From Rhynchopus sp. YZ270_cl-10 (lineage: Eukaryota; Euglenozoa; Diplonemea; Diplonemida; Diplonemidae): a stretch of DNA of 64,000 nt. The notes beneath the pieces were generated by a model. That model ran no database searches. It was not told the DNA's origin and was given only the letters and a program-made list of their open reading frames with translations. The DNA lies in assembly GCA_964035575.1 (NCBI GenBank), contig OZ037909.1, forward strand, positions 992,001 to 1,056,000, written 5' to 3'. The position numbers were made by a program, and so were the translations under genes. Positions 34,701 to 43,845 of the stretch are shown here, piece by piece (the stretch's first letter is position 1; every line of letters begins with the position of its first letter).

Positions 34701-34964
34701 TTTGCCTGTATTTTCCTTAAGGAAAATACACAGGGAATTATCTTACGCTCCGTCCCAAATTTTTGTCCACACATACGATAAAGTAATAGTTACTCCACTA
34801 AATAAATCGAGCAAAAATATGGTGAACTCAGCGGAGCCCGGTTTTAAAAGTGCCAAAAACGACCTTTTCGTTTTGACGCATTGTGACTTCCTCAAATGCA
34901 CTTTTCAAGGGTAAAAACATTCGGGTTTTCTAAGCACAACCAGTGTTAAGTCAAAAATTTTCGC
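22737..34964. repeat. 522-bp satellite array, 23.4 head-to-tail copies
   Basis: The period is exactly 522 bp: the start motif TTACGCTCCGTCCCAAATTT is at 22737, 23259 and so on to 34743. Copies look identical by eye over 12.2 kb. Each monomer has a perfect palindrome GTATTTTCC-TTAAGG-AAAATAC, A/T runs and two short frames (64 and 70 codons) repeated unchanged. The frames have no recognisable content and are judged accidental. The array ends abruptly at TTTTCGC (34964), where a GC-rich hairpin begins. A 68-bp slice of the monomer also occurs alone at 35730-35797. Confidence 0.97.
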
Positions 34965-35060
34965 TGGGGGGCTCCGCCCCCCAGACCCCCCCAGGCGCTT
35001 CGCGGCTAAGGGCTGGGCTGGGCCGGCCCTTCGCCGCGAAGCACCTGGGGGGGTCTGGGT
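34965..35060. repeat. GC-rich foldback at the satellite edge
   Basis: The left arm (CCCCCCAGACCCCCCCAGGC, then GCTTCGCGGC) pairs with the right arm (GCCGCGAAGCACCTGGGGGG, then GTCTGGG). A smaller GGGGGGC-TCC-GCCCCCC hairpin sits at the very start. Its base composition is sharply different from the AT-rich surroundings. Confidence 0.75.
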
Positions 35061-36022
35061 TGCGAAGGCATTGCAGTTTTATATTTCTTCCGTTCTCTAT
35101 CCCCGCTGGAGGTCTATCCGTCTGCTGCATGCGGTTCCTGCCTGGCGGCACTTGAACACCACGTGAGGAGGTCGGCGACGGTAGAGCTGCGTCCTCGAGA
35201 TGCGGTCATCGGGGTTCGCACGGTACAGGACCAGGAGAACACGAACAGTCACCAGAAGATATTTCCTGCGATCCTTCGCAACAGGGTTCCATAATAGCCT
35301 TTTTGAAAAAAGTGTGTTTTTTAAGACGATTTTCTATCGTGTTTTTGCGGTGTTTGGGTGGGGATGAGGTGGAAATTTGGAAAGATTGGGGTTCCGGGGG
35401 CCCTTTTTCGGGGGTTTTAAGCAAAAATATGGCCGAGAATGTGGTCGGAGCAATGGTGGCAGTGCTGTCCCTAGGGTGTCCCTAGCACTTTTTGGGGTGT
35501 TTTTCAGTGTGAAAACACCAAAAAAACACTTCCAAAAGTGTCAAATATGTCCAAAGCAGGTTGGAATGGACTCACAGGCCACTTTTGGGGTATATTTGTG
35601 CCAAAGGAGGCTTTGTGATGTCAAAAAATATGCCGTTTTTTTGTTTTTTTCTTGAAAAATCGCTGTTTTGCCCAACATGGCCAAAACGTGAAAAAAGCCG
35701 TTTTTCACTATTTTTTTTCCATTTTTTTGGATGGGACCATTTTTGTTGATCCCTCACCATATACTATCAATTTATTGATTGCATATGATGAAAATACATT
35801 TTTTTGTATTCTGGGGTGGCTTCTGGGTCGTTTTTCGGCCCACAGGCCCCCTGTGACCCACTCTGAGGGTGTTTTTCACCCGCAGTTGCCTTGGAGATGA
35901 CCAGAAGTTTAATAATGAGTTTTTGGTACGGTAATTTTACTCACAGTCGGACCCCCTAGTCCCCCCCCCGGTTCCCGATTGATTTGTCTCTCAATTATTC
36001 TCTCCTTCTTTTCCAACGAGGG
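35061..36022. other. Spacer with an isolated satellite slice
   Basis: No supported gene. 35730-35797 (GATGGGACCATTTTTGTTGA through TGATGAAAATAC) is identical to part of the 522-bp monomer but lies outside the array. Confidence 0.7.
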
Positions 36023-36237
36023 GTACTGTACTGTACTGTACTGTACTGTACTGTACTGTACTGTACTGTACTGTACTGTACTGTACTGTACTGTACTGTA
36101 CTGTACTGTACTGTACTGTACTGTACTGTACTGTACTGTACTGTACTGTACTGTACTGTACTGTACTGTACTGTACTGTACTGTACTGTACTGTACTGTA
36201 CTGTACTGTACTGTACTGTACTGTACTGTACTGTACT
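36023..36237. repeat. 5-bp tandem array (GTACT)n, 43 copies
   Basis: 215 bp of uninterrupted GTACT. It is followed by CCCAATCCCCTGTGG and then the 9-bp array. The unit is stop-free in all six frames, which creates long meaningless ORFs. Confidence 0.97.
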
Positions 36238-36252
36238 CCCAATCCCCTGTGG

Positions 36253-36732
36253 ATACTGTGTATACTGTGTATACTGTGTATACTGTGTATACTGTGTATA
36301 CTGTGTATACTGTGTATACTGTGTATACTGTGTATACTGTGTATACTGTGTATACTGTGTATACTGTGTATACTGTGTATACTGTGTATACTGTGTATAC
36401 TGTGTATACTGTGTATACTGTGTATACTGTGTATACTGTGTATACTGTGTATACTGTGTATACTGTGTATACTGTGTATACTGTGTATACTGTGTATACT
36501 GTGTATACTGTGTATACTGTGTATACTGTGTATACTGTGTATACTGTGTATACTGTGTATACTGTGTATACTGTGTATACTGTGTATACTGTGTATACTG
36601 TGTATACTGTGTATACTGTGTATACTGTGTATACTGTGTATACTGTGTATACTGTGTATACTGTGTATACTGTGTATACTGTGTATACTGTGTATACTGT
36701 GTATACTGTGTATACTGTGTATACTGTGTATA
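36253..36732. repeat. 9-bp tandem array (TATACTGTG)n, about 53 copies
   Basis: Uninterrupted array directly abutting the left end of the retrotransposon at 36733. The same unit resumes at the element's right end (41745), so the element sits inside one array. Confidence 0.97.
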
Positions 36733-36922
36733 TTGGGGTTTACCGAGGGAATAGCAAAGCCGAAACTAAAACGTGTAACCCCCCAAAACCCCCCTTGCTT
36801 TTTGGGGTTGTTGTTCAACGGGAAACCTCCTCGCCAACCACGTACCATCACTGAATTAGGTTCGGGTGGTTTTCCCTTTCAGCTTTTTGTGTCGTAAAAG
36901 CTTTTGTATTTTTTATTTAAAA

Positions 36923-38503
36923 ATGGCACTCCGCGAGCTACCCGAAGAACTGGCGAAGCTGCGTACTCGGTTTGAGTCCGAAGAGGAAGGAGCGCGGTTC
37001 TTCTGGAACCCCCAAACTGGCGAGGGGTCCGCCGACGCTCTTGGCTTCCCGCCGAAACACGCCGCCATCCTCAAGGAACGGTTTTCGTACCCGTACCGCG
37101 TGCTCAGTGGCACCTTTGAGGCGGTGGTGGCAGCGTGGACGGGGGACACTGTCGCGGAGAATGTGTTGACGGTGTACCTGCGTGAGTTCTGCGAAGCCGA
37201 TGTGCGACCGGACTGGAATCTGATGAAGATGGTGGGAGCCATCCACGCCCTGAGGGTTCGCTCTTCTTCTGACGAGGCGGATGAGGAACCTGTGCCCGTT
37301 TGCAGGTCCAAGAGTCAGTTTGCTTTTGCGGAGGCGCGGAAGGGCACACCCCATGCCTCCGCCGGTCAAGGCGACGTGCCCGCACCCCAGCAGATGAAAG
37401 AATGGATGCTGGGTGAGCAGGCGCAGGTGCTCCTTGGGCAGGAGGTGGTGATCTCCGGGTACCCCCCTGGAGGGAAGGAGACCCTCCACCACGCAGGCAA
37501 GCTGGTTGGCCTGGGGAATAAGGTGTTTGGTCTTGTGCGCAGCAGTTGCTACAACAACGTCGCAGAGGGCTGTGTGCCCCATGAGGGAGGTGATGAGTTG
37601 GTGGCGTTGCCTGTGGCCGGATGGCGCTACACGCGCATTGTGGCGCTGTCTCTGCATCAGACAGAGCAGGCCCGCCAGAAGATGGGGCACCAGGCAGAAG
37701 CGGCGGAGAAGGAGGCGAGCTCGATCCGGAGTTCCGCAGAAGCCGCACTTGCGCAGCGCGACGCGGAGATTGCCCGCCTCCGCCAGGCGAACCGGCAGCA
37801 GGAGGAAGATGCCCGCCTGCAGAGCGGCATCAACAGTTCGATGGAGGTGCAGATGAGGGAGCTGCAAGCCGAGGTGGACCGACTGAAGGTGTCGCAGTCC
37901 TCATCACACACACACACACACACGGCCCCCACCTACACACGGGTAAAGACGGACGTGGCGGACGACGGGCTCTGGCACGATGCTGTGGCTGAGAACGGAC
38001 CGCTACCACCACGCACCAACCCACAACCTACAGACGAGCTCGACATGTGGGTCAAAGACCCAGTGGTGGCGGAGACGGTCGAGGAGTGGGCGGACCGTAT
38101 CCGCAACGACTCGGCGGGCCTCATCTTGGAGCTCAACCAGTACTTTGTGTCTGGATTGAAGCATGGACCGGGGGGGGCGGCCCTGCAGTTGACGTTTCAG
38201 TGGATGCGTATGTGGATACTGGCTGCGGAGTGGACGCCGTCGTGGAAGGGCACCCCCCACCGCGTCCTCGGCAACATGCTTCTTCGGGAGTTACACATAC
38301 AATACGCTTTCGCGTCAGAGCGTGTCCCTCGCAAGGACATCACCCGTGCCACCGCACAGTCGACTCCGGGACATGAAGTGGCTCGGTATGTGCAGACGCG
38401 CCCTCCTCCAAAATCACACAAGGGAGGCAAAGGCGGTGCGGCAGCGCATGGACAGAAGACCGGCCCACCGGGAAACGGGAAGGCCGGGAAGGGGAAACAG
38501 TGA
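36923..38503 (+). CDS. Gag-like ORF1 of the YR retrotransposon
   Basis: 526 residues from ATG 36923, the first after repeat A1. There is no zinc knuckle. A heptad-rich Glu/Ala/Arg segment at about residues 250-325 should form a coiled coil, then comes a His/Thr stretch encoded by a CA run, and a Gly/Lys-rich basic tail (KSHKGGKGG, GKAGKGKQ) suited to nucleic-acid binding. It probably packages the element's RNA. Confidence 0.75.
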   Translation: MALRELPEELAKLRTRFESEEEGARFFWNPQTGEGSADALGFPPKHAAILKERFSYPYRVLSGTFEAVVAAWTGDTVAENVLTVYLREFCEADVRPDWNLMKMVGAIHALRVRSSSDEADEEPVPVCRSKSQFAFAEARKGTPHASAGQGDVPAPQQMKEWMLGEQAQVLLGQEVVISGYPPGGKETLHHAGKLVGLGNKVFGLVRSSCYNNVAEGCVPHEGGDELVALPVAGWRYTRIVALSLHQTEQARQKMGHQAEAAEKEASSIRSSAEAALAQRDAEIARLRQANRQQEEDARLQSGINSSMEVQMRELQAEVDRLKVSQSSSHTHTHTAPTYTRVKTDVADDGLWHDAVAENGPLPPRTNPQPTDELDMWVKDPVVAETVEEWADRIRNDSAGLILELNQYFVSGLKHGPGGAALQLTFQWMRMWILAAEWTPSWKGTPHRVLGNMLLRELHIQYAFASERVPRKDITRATAQSTPGHEVARYVQTRPPPKSHKGGKGGAAAHGQKTGPPGNGKAGKGKQ

Positions 38504-38584
38504 CTCCCCCCCTCTTCTCGGCCCGCCCCCCCTGTACATCCCCAGCAAGTTATTCCCATTGTCCCAACCGCCCCACCAACGCGC

Positions 38585-39697
38585 GTGTACAAACGAAGGT
38601 GTCCACCTCCGATGCAGCTGTGCCCGCCAGCCTCCCCGCCAAGTCAAGGGTCACTGCAGCCCCCAGCAGCAATACCGCCGCGCAGCCCCCCCCCAACACA
38701 CATACCACACCACACAGATCCCTACCCCCATCCCGGTATTACCCCCCCATCTCTTTTTGGAGAGGCCGTACTGACGCATGTAGCCACCTCCGGGCGGGTG
38801 CGTCCCATATCTCGAGTGAAGGAGACAGAGGTCAACCCGAAGCAAGCGACCGAGTGGCTGCTAGGCGTGGTGGAGGACATGTGGGCCAAGCGCACGTCGC
38901 AACAACGCAAATACCTGTGGTCCAGGTTCGCAGTGTGGACGGGCCTGCACCAGCTGCCGATGACAGCCGACACAGCGGTGTTGTTCGTCCTTGCCACTCA
39001 AGTGTCAAAGCAAGGGCAGCTCACCTACGCCAAGGCCCTATCAGGCACCTTCACCCACATCGGCCTGGGCAACCAACCGCTGCTCAGCTTTGCAGCAGCG
39101 CTGCGGGCCGCAGGGGCGGCAATTCCCACAAGCCAAGCCACCCCGATTCCTCGCAGAACCCTCCTCCAGTGGGCAGAGCACCAGCAGAACGACCTGTGCC
39201 TCTGCGCAATGCTAGCTTGGAAAACGGCCAGCCGTTGGGACGAAGTGCAGAAGTTGGGATCAGAGCAGTTTGTGAAGGTGACGCCCACAGAGGTGATAGT
39301 GGATTGGCACACCCTACCGAAGGGGCGCCGGGGGGACCCCTTCACGCCGTCGAAGTTGGTAGTGGTGACAGGCGCGCTCACGGAGAAAATTGCGTCCCTC
39401 TACGGACGGCTGAAGCCCTTCCGCTACCTCACGGAGACCACCACCGAGGCGCTGACGGAGAAGTGGCACCACACGCCAGGGATGACCTCATTCTCGGGGC
39501 ACAGCATCAAGAGAGGGGCAGTGACCCATCTCCTGTCGTTGCTGGCGGAGAAAAAGCCCGTGAACCCCTCCCTCATTTCCGTGCTGGCGAAGCACAAGGT
39601 GGAGGTTGCGCTGTCGCCCACCACCATCAGGTACGCAGGGGACCCAGTCGCTCTGGCGAAAGCAATCGGCACGCAGGACGTGACGAAATGGCTGTGA
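38585..39697 (+). CDS. Tyrosine recombinase of the YR retrotransposon
   Basis: 370 residues. Catalytic landmarks in order: R217 (TASRWDEV), H306 and R310 (SGHSIKRGA), Y350 (TTIRYAGD). The N-terminal 70 residues are Pro-rich. It would integrate a circular DNA copy by site-specific-type recombination. Its stop overlaps the start of the next ORF. Confidence 0.85.
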   Translation: MYKRRCPPPMQLCPPASPPSQGSLQPPAAIPPRSPPPTHIPHHTDPYPHPGITPPSLFGEAVLTHVATSGRVRPISRVKETEVNPKQATEWLLGVVEDMWAKRTSQQRKYLWSRFAVWTGLHQLPMTADTAVLFVLATQVSKQGQLTYAKALSGTFTHIGLGNQPLLSFAAALRAAGAAIPTSQATPIPRRTLLQWAEHQQNDLCLCAMLAWKTASRWDEVQKLGSEQFVKVTPTEVIVDWHTLPKGRRGDPFTPSKLVVVTGALTEKIASLYGRLKPFRYLTETTTEALTEKWHHTPGMTSFSGHSIKRGAVTHLLSLLAEKKPVNPSLISVLAKHKVEVALSPTTIRYAGDPVALAKAIGTQDVTKWL

Positions 39698-41349
39698 TGG
39701 TGGACAAGTTCGCCCGCAAGCAACACCGCATCACCAAGCGGTCCCAACACACCCGCCTCCCCTGCACGGACGAAGAACGGGCCTCCCCCCTGCATGCTGT
39801 GAACGTGTCCCCCTTGGTATTGAGCAGAGTCAAAGGCATGATGCGTCCTGCCATCCTGGACAGGTTCAACGAGGTTTGGCAGGCAGCTTTCTACCCCACG
39901 GAGCTGTCAGGAGAGGCTTCTGCACATCCTTCTCGTCTGAGTGCAGAACACGCCGCTGTACTCCAGGATACAGGCATAGCTGTGCGTGCAGACGGACCCG
40001 GAGTATGCTGCAACATCCCCTTCACTGTTGTGGAAGAGAAGCCCACAGGTCTCCGCCAACGATTCATCCTCTGGACTCGTGAGGCCAATGACGTCTTGGA
40101 TGCTGCCGGCTATGAAGCTCAGGTGCCTCTGGGTCATGTGTCGAGGTACTTGTCTGCGGTTGAGAAGGAGTGTGGTAGTGTTCGCGACCTGCGATGCGGG
40201 TTTTTCCAGGTCGAAATCCCAACTGAGTCTCGCCGCTACTTCCGCTACACGGACGACAATGGTGTTTGGTGGGAGCTGACGAGACTACCGATGGGTCACT
40301 CCTGCGCCCCAGAGCTCATGCACACCATCACAGCAGTGATCGGAGGCGACCCCGCATATGTCCAAGAGAAGCACGTCGCGCAGGGAGTGACCGTGCATAC
40401 GTGGATCGATGGAGTGCGCTTGTGTGGGTCGCGTGACGACGTAGTTGCTGCAACGAAGCGGATGGACTCTCGCGCCAGCAGCTGTGGGATTACGTGGAAG
40501 CCGGAGGACTCTGTCACGGCTAGTGAGTCATATGTGTTTATTGGTGTTGATTTTAAGCATACGTCCAGTTCAGTGACCCCCTCTCCCAAACTGTTGGACA
40601 AAATTTTTTCCCTTGAGTTAAGTGTTGCATCTGCGAGTTCTTTGGAGTCCCTGGCGGGCAGACTGCTGCACGCCACCGCCATTGCGGGGGTCTTTCCGGG
40701 AAAGTTTTGGTTTACGGTGAAGTTTTTGAGGCGTATTTCGAACGCTCTCAATGCGGGCAGACGTCTGCCCAGCGACTCTATTGTTATCCCTGCTTCGGTG
40801 CGTAAGGAGTTAGCCAGTTGGCGCTCCGCTGTGTGTATGCCGCGTGTTTTTAAGCCCCCCTCCCCCCATTCTTCCCTTGCTGTTTTTATTGATGCTTCTC
40901 TGAAGGGTTGGGGCGGTGTCATTGTGGACCGCCGTAGCAACGAAATGACTATTGTAGGTGCTAGTTGGGACTCCCAGGAGTCTGAGCTACACATTAATGT
41001 GCTGGAAGCTCTTGCGTTGCGTAACACTATAGCCGCCCTTCCCGACTCCGCGGCCGGTGGTAAGGTGGATATCTGGGTTGACAACACTTCTGTGGTGGGT
41101 GTGGCCCGGAAGAAAATTTGTACGGCATCCAAGATTCTGAATGACGCGGTGGTGCAAGCTCTTGCGCGTTTGGAGCACTTGTGGTGTACAATTTCATTAC
41201 AGTGGATCAGTACCAAGCTCAACCCTGCTGACAAACCCTCTCGTGTTCCCCCTTCCTCCCTCTCCTCTCCCAACCTCATGTTTGAGGTCCAACGTGCGGT
41301 GCGGTTGTTCTTTACTGGCGTCGGGGCGGATTCGACTAGCTCGGCCTAG
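39688..41349 (+). CDS. Reverse transcriptase / RNase H ORF of the YR retrotransposon
   Basis: 553 residues starting at the ATG that overlaps the recombinase stop by ten bases. The RT fingers/palm lie at about residues 100-330 (LTRLPMGHSCAPELM; palm strand VHTWIDGVRL). RNase H follows at about 395-525 (AVFIDASLKGWGGVIV, then ELHINVLEALALRN, WVDNTSVVG and a closing NPADKPSR). The reading frame remains open upstream through the recombinase gene, but that part has no RT features. The last codons run into repeat B1. Confidence 0.85.
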   Translation: MAVMVDKFARKQHRITKRSQHTRLPCTDEERASPLHAVNVSPLVLSRVKGMMRPAILDRFNEVWQAAFYPTELSGEASAHPSRLSAEHAAVLQDTGIAVRADGPGVCCNIPFTVVEEKPTGLRQRFILWTREANDVLDAAGYEAQVPLGHVSRYLSAVEKECGSVRDLRCGFFQVEIPTESRRYFRYTDDNGVWWELTRLPMGHSCAPELMHTITAVIGGDPAYVQEKHVAQGVTVHTWIDGVRLCGSRDDVVAATKRMDSRASSCGITWKPEDSVTASESYVFIGVDFKHTSSSVTPSPKLLDKIFSLELSVASASSLESLAGRLLHATAIAGVFPGKFWFTVKFLRRISNALNAGRRLPSDSIVIPASVRKELASWRSAVCMPRVFKPPSPHSSLAVFIDASLKGWGGVIVDRRSNEMTIVGASWDSQESELHINVLEALALRNTIAALPDSAAGGKVDIWVDNTSVVGVARKKICTASKILNDAVVQALARLEHLWCTISLQWISTKLNPADKPSRVPPSSLSSPNLMFEVQRAVRLFFTGVGADSTSSA

Positions 41350-41744
41350 CCGATTTACCCCAACGTCTTTTTGCAAGTATATGATTAAAAGAAAAAATAA
41401 AGGAACATTTTTGAGTAGGCTAAAGCTATTCTTGGGGTTTACCGAGGGAATAGCAAAGCCGAAACTAAAACGTGTAACCCCCCAAAACCCCCCTTGCTTT
41501 TTGGGGTTGTTGTTCAACGGGAAACCTCCTCGCCAACCACGTACCATCACTGAATTAGGTTCGGGTGGTTTTCCCTTTCAGCTTTTTGTGTCGTAAAAGC
41601 TTTTGTATTTTCCCTCCCTCCCTCACCTCCGCCTCCAGCGGATTCGACTAGCTCGGCCTAGCCGATTTACCCCAACGTCTTTTTGCAAGTATATGATTAA
41701 AAGAAAAAATAAAGGAACATTTTTGAGTAGGCTAAAGCTATTCC

Positions 41745-42188
41745 TGTGTATACTGTGTATACTGTGTATACTGTGTATACTGTGTATACTGTGTATACTG
41801 TGTATACTGTGTATACTGTGTATACTGTGTATACTGTGTATACTGTGTATACTGTGTATACTGTGTATACTGTGTATACTGTGTATACTGTGTATACTGT
41901 GTATACTGTGTATACTGTGTATACTGTGTATACTGTGTATACTGTGTATACTGTGTATACTGTGTATACTGTGTATACTGTGTATACTGTGTATACTGTG
42001 TATACTGTGTATACTGTGTATACTGTGTATACTGTGTATACTGTGTATACTGTGTATACTGTGTATACTGTGTATACTGTGTATACTGTGTATACTGTGT
42101 ATACTGTGTATACTGTGTATACTGTGTATACTGTGTATACTGTGTATACTGTGTATACTGTGTATACTGTGTATACTGTGTATACTGT
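41745..42188. repeat. 9-bp tandem array (TATACTGTG)n, about 49 copies
   Basis: Right-hand continuation of the array split by the retrotransposon. It ends TACTGTACTGTACTCCCAAT, then ACCCTGTG and two more 9-bp units, which mirrors the junction CCCAATCCCCTGTGG at 36238-36252. Confidence 0.95.
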
Positions 42189-42944
42189 ACTGTACTCCCA
42201 ATACCCTGTGAACACTGTGTATACTGTGTATACTACCTGTGTGTGACCATACCCCAGATGGTCTGAAGAGTGATCTGACCATATTCTCCAGGTACAATAT
42301 ATACCCGGAGAATCCATTGGAGCAAGAATTTTGCACTTTTGAGGACCACAGATTACATACTGCCATTTTTGCGGCCATAATATTTTTGAAAATGGCAAAG
42401 ACATTTCCTTAAGGAATTACAGGGAACCAGGGTCCCTCTCTCTATGGGTTCTGAGGTTTTAGTCACTCAACGAATCTGCTCGATTTTTTTTGACTGTAGA
42501 TGGGAGGTACCCCAAAAAATCAATTAAAGCAAGAATTTTACAGTTTTGAATAGTTGTTCTTTATTTAGAAAAGTACCCAGTTTGGACAAAAATTTGGGAT
42601 TGAGTGTTAGTGTACATTTTTTTGGTGGTTTTTTGTGGCCAGAAATTTTCCCCAGAAATTTTTACCCACAAAAAATCAAAAAAATATTTTTTTGATTTCG
42701 GTGCACCGGAGCCTCTGCGTGCTGTGATGGGGTCACTTTGCGCTCAGAAATGAGTATTTTTGACCTAAAATGCATGTGTCAGTTTTTACAGGCCATTTTC
42801 AAGCGAAGAGTGAGAAAAAAGGATACGCCGAAACAATAAAAGTAGCGTACCGTGCGCCTGCGGCGCAAGCTGGTATCCCACCTTCCCATAACATAGTGTC
42901 GCAGGCTACTGCCGTCTTGGAACCCTCCATCGGCCCCTTGCCTT
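42189..42944. other. Spacer with a conserved flank motif and GTACCGTG hairpin
   Basis: 42254-42294 (GGTCTGAAGAGTGATCTGAC, then CATATTCTCCAGGTA) is 39/41 identical to the reverse complement of 59517-59557, which also flanks a TACTG-core array. A GTACCGTGCGCCTGCGGCGC copy is at 42847. No gene. Confidence 0.7.
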
Positions 42945-43292
42945 GGTACTGGGTACTGGGTACTGGGTACTGGGTACTGGGTACTGGGTACTGGGTACTG
43001 GGTACTGGGTACTGGGTACTGGGTACTGGGTACTGGGTACTGGGTACTGGGTACTGGGTACTGGGTACTGGGTACTGGGTACTGGGTACTGGGTACTGGG
43101 TACTGGGTACTGGGTACTGGGTACTGGGTACTGGGTACTGGGTACTGGGTACTGGGTACTGGGTACTGGGTACTGGGTACTGGGTACTGGGTACTGGGTA
43201 CTGGGTACTGGGTACTGGGTACTGGGTACTGGGTACTGGGTACTGGGTACTGGGTACTGGGTACTGGGTACTGGGTACTGGGTACTGGGTAC
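42945..43292. repeat. 7-bp tandem array (TACTGGG)n, about 50 copies
   Basis: Uninterrupted TACTGGG units, ending TACTGGGTACCCAG. Stop-free in all six frames. Confidence 0.97.
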
Positions 43293-43845
43293 CCAGTTTT
43301 TTGCTCGAAAACAAGGCCACTCCACCACAGGGAAAGCTCGGGAAAAAGTCACGTTTTCCTTAAGGAAATGCCCTAAGGAAAACCACCATACCTTAGAAGG
43401 ACCTTAGAAGGACCTTTTTTACACCTTTTTTTTAGGAAAATCACACCAATTTTTATTTTTTATTTTTGTGTATTCCCTGACCAAAAAACTGAAGTAGAAG
43501 GTACCAAATGTTCACACGTGACCAAAGCTGCAAAAATTTTGCCATTTTTAAAAAATTACCCGCCGTTGCATCAGCCCCTGCTTCTGGAAGACGTCTTGGT
43601 TTTGTACGGTTCGTGGAGCGTACGGTGCAAGAGAAAGGATTAGATTTCCGTTTTTTGTTATCTCGCAAAATTGACCCGCCTCTCCGCTCTGTGGCTGTCA
43701 GGGAGGCGCGCGCGAAGCGCGCGACGACCGCTTGTTGCGGGGGAAATTTTTTTTTTTGGGGGGTTTTTTTTTTGCAAAAACGAATCCTCCTCATTTCGAA
43801 AATTCTGCTTTTTTCGTGGAGGATCTTGAGAGCCCTGTCTATGCC
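43293..43845. other. Spacer with GC-rich hairpin
   Basis: Contains the 43388-43434 copy of the ATACCTTAGAAGGACC block. Also a CGCGCGCGAAGCGCGCG hairpin near 43710. No supported gene. Confidence 0.5.

Larger units (their letters stand above)
36733..41743 (+). mobile_element. VIPER-type tyrosine-recombinase (DIRS-order) retrotransposon, looks whole
   Basis: 5,011 bp. Ends show the split-direct-repeat layout A1-ORFs-B1-A2-B2: A1 36733-36912 and A2 41432-41611 (180 bp), B1 41326-41431 and B2 41638-41743 (106 bp). Both pairs appear identical by eye. Three ORFs follow in order: gag-like, tyrosine recombinase, reverse transcriptase/RNase H. The recombinase-before-RT order is that described for VIPER elements of trypanosomatids; Ngaro and DIRS-1 carry it last. 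Unlike LTR elements there is no integrase, and no target duplication is seen, as expected for YR elements. It lies within the 9-bp TATACTGTG array. Matching repeats suggest a young copy. Confidence 0.9.

Noticed and set aside
22937-34914. Repeated 64- and 70-codon ORFs in each satellite monomer
   Set aside because: Identical only because the monomers are identical; composition follows A/T runs, one spans the palindrome, and no signal or domain is visible.
22737-34964. CRISPR-like array
   Set aside because: The units are 522 bp without variable spacers, in eukaryotic DNA, and no cas genes are present.
35979-36854. Overlapping ORFs of 250-290 codons on both strands
   Set aside because: They are created by the 5-bp and 9-bp TACTG-core arrays, whose units contain no stop in any frame.
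38500-39687. Reading the RT frame from 38500 as a 949-residue protein
   Set aside because: The part before 39688 has no RT features and lies opposite the well-supported recombinase frame; the ATG at 39688 fits the compact overlap with the recombinase stop.
36733-41743. LTR retrotransposon of Copia or Gypsy type
   Set aside because: No integrase or long terminal repeats; instead split direct repeats and a tyrosine recombinase are present.
41603-42404. Long ORFs of repeated YTV, ILC or HSI residues
   Set aside because: Low-complexity translation of the 9-bp array on both strands, not genes.
42770-43407. ORFs rich in YWVLGTG or STQYPVP
   Set aside because: Translation of the stop-free 7-bp TACTGGG array.
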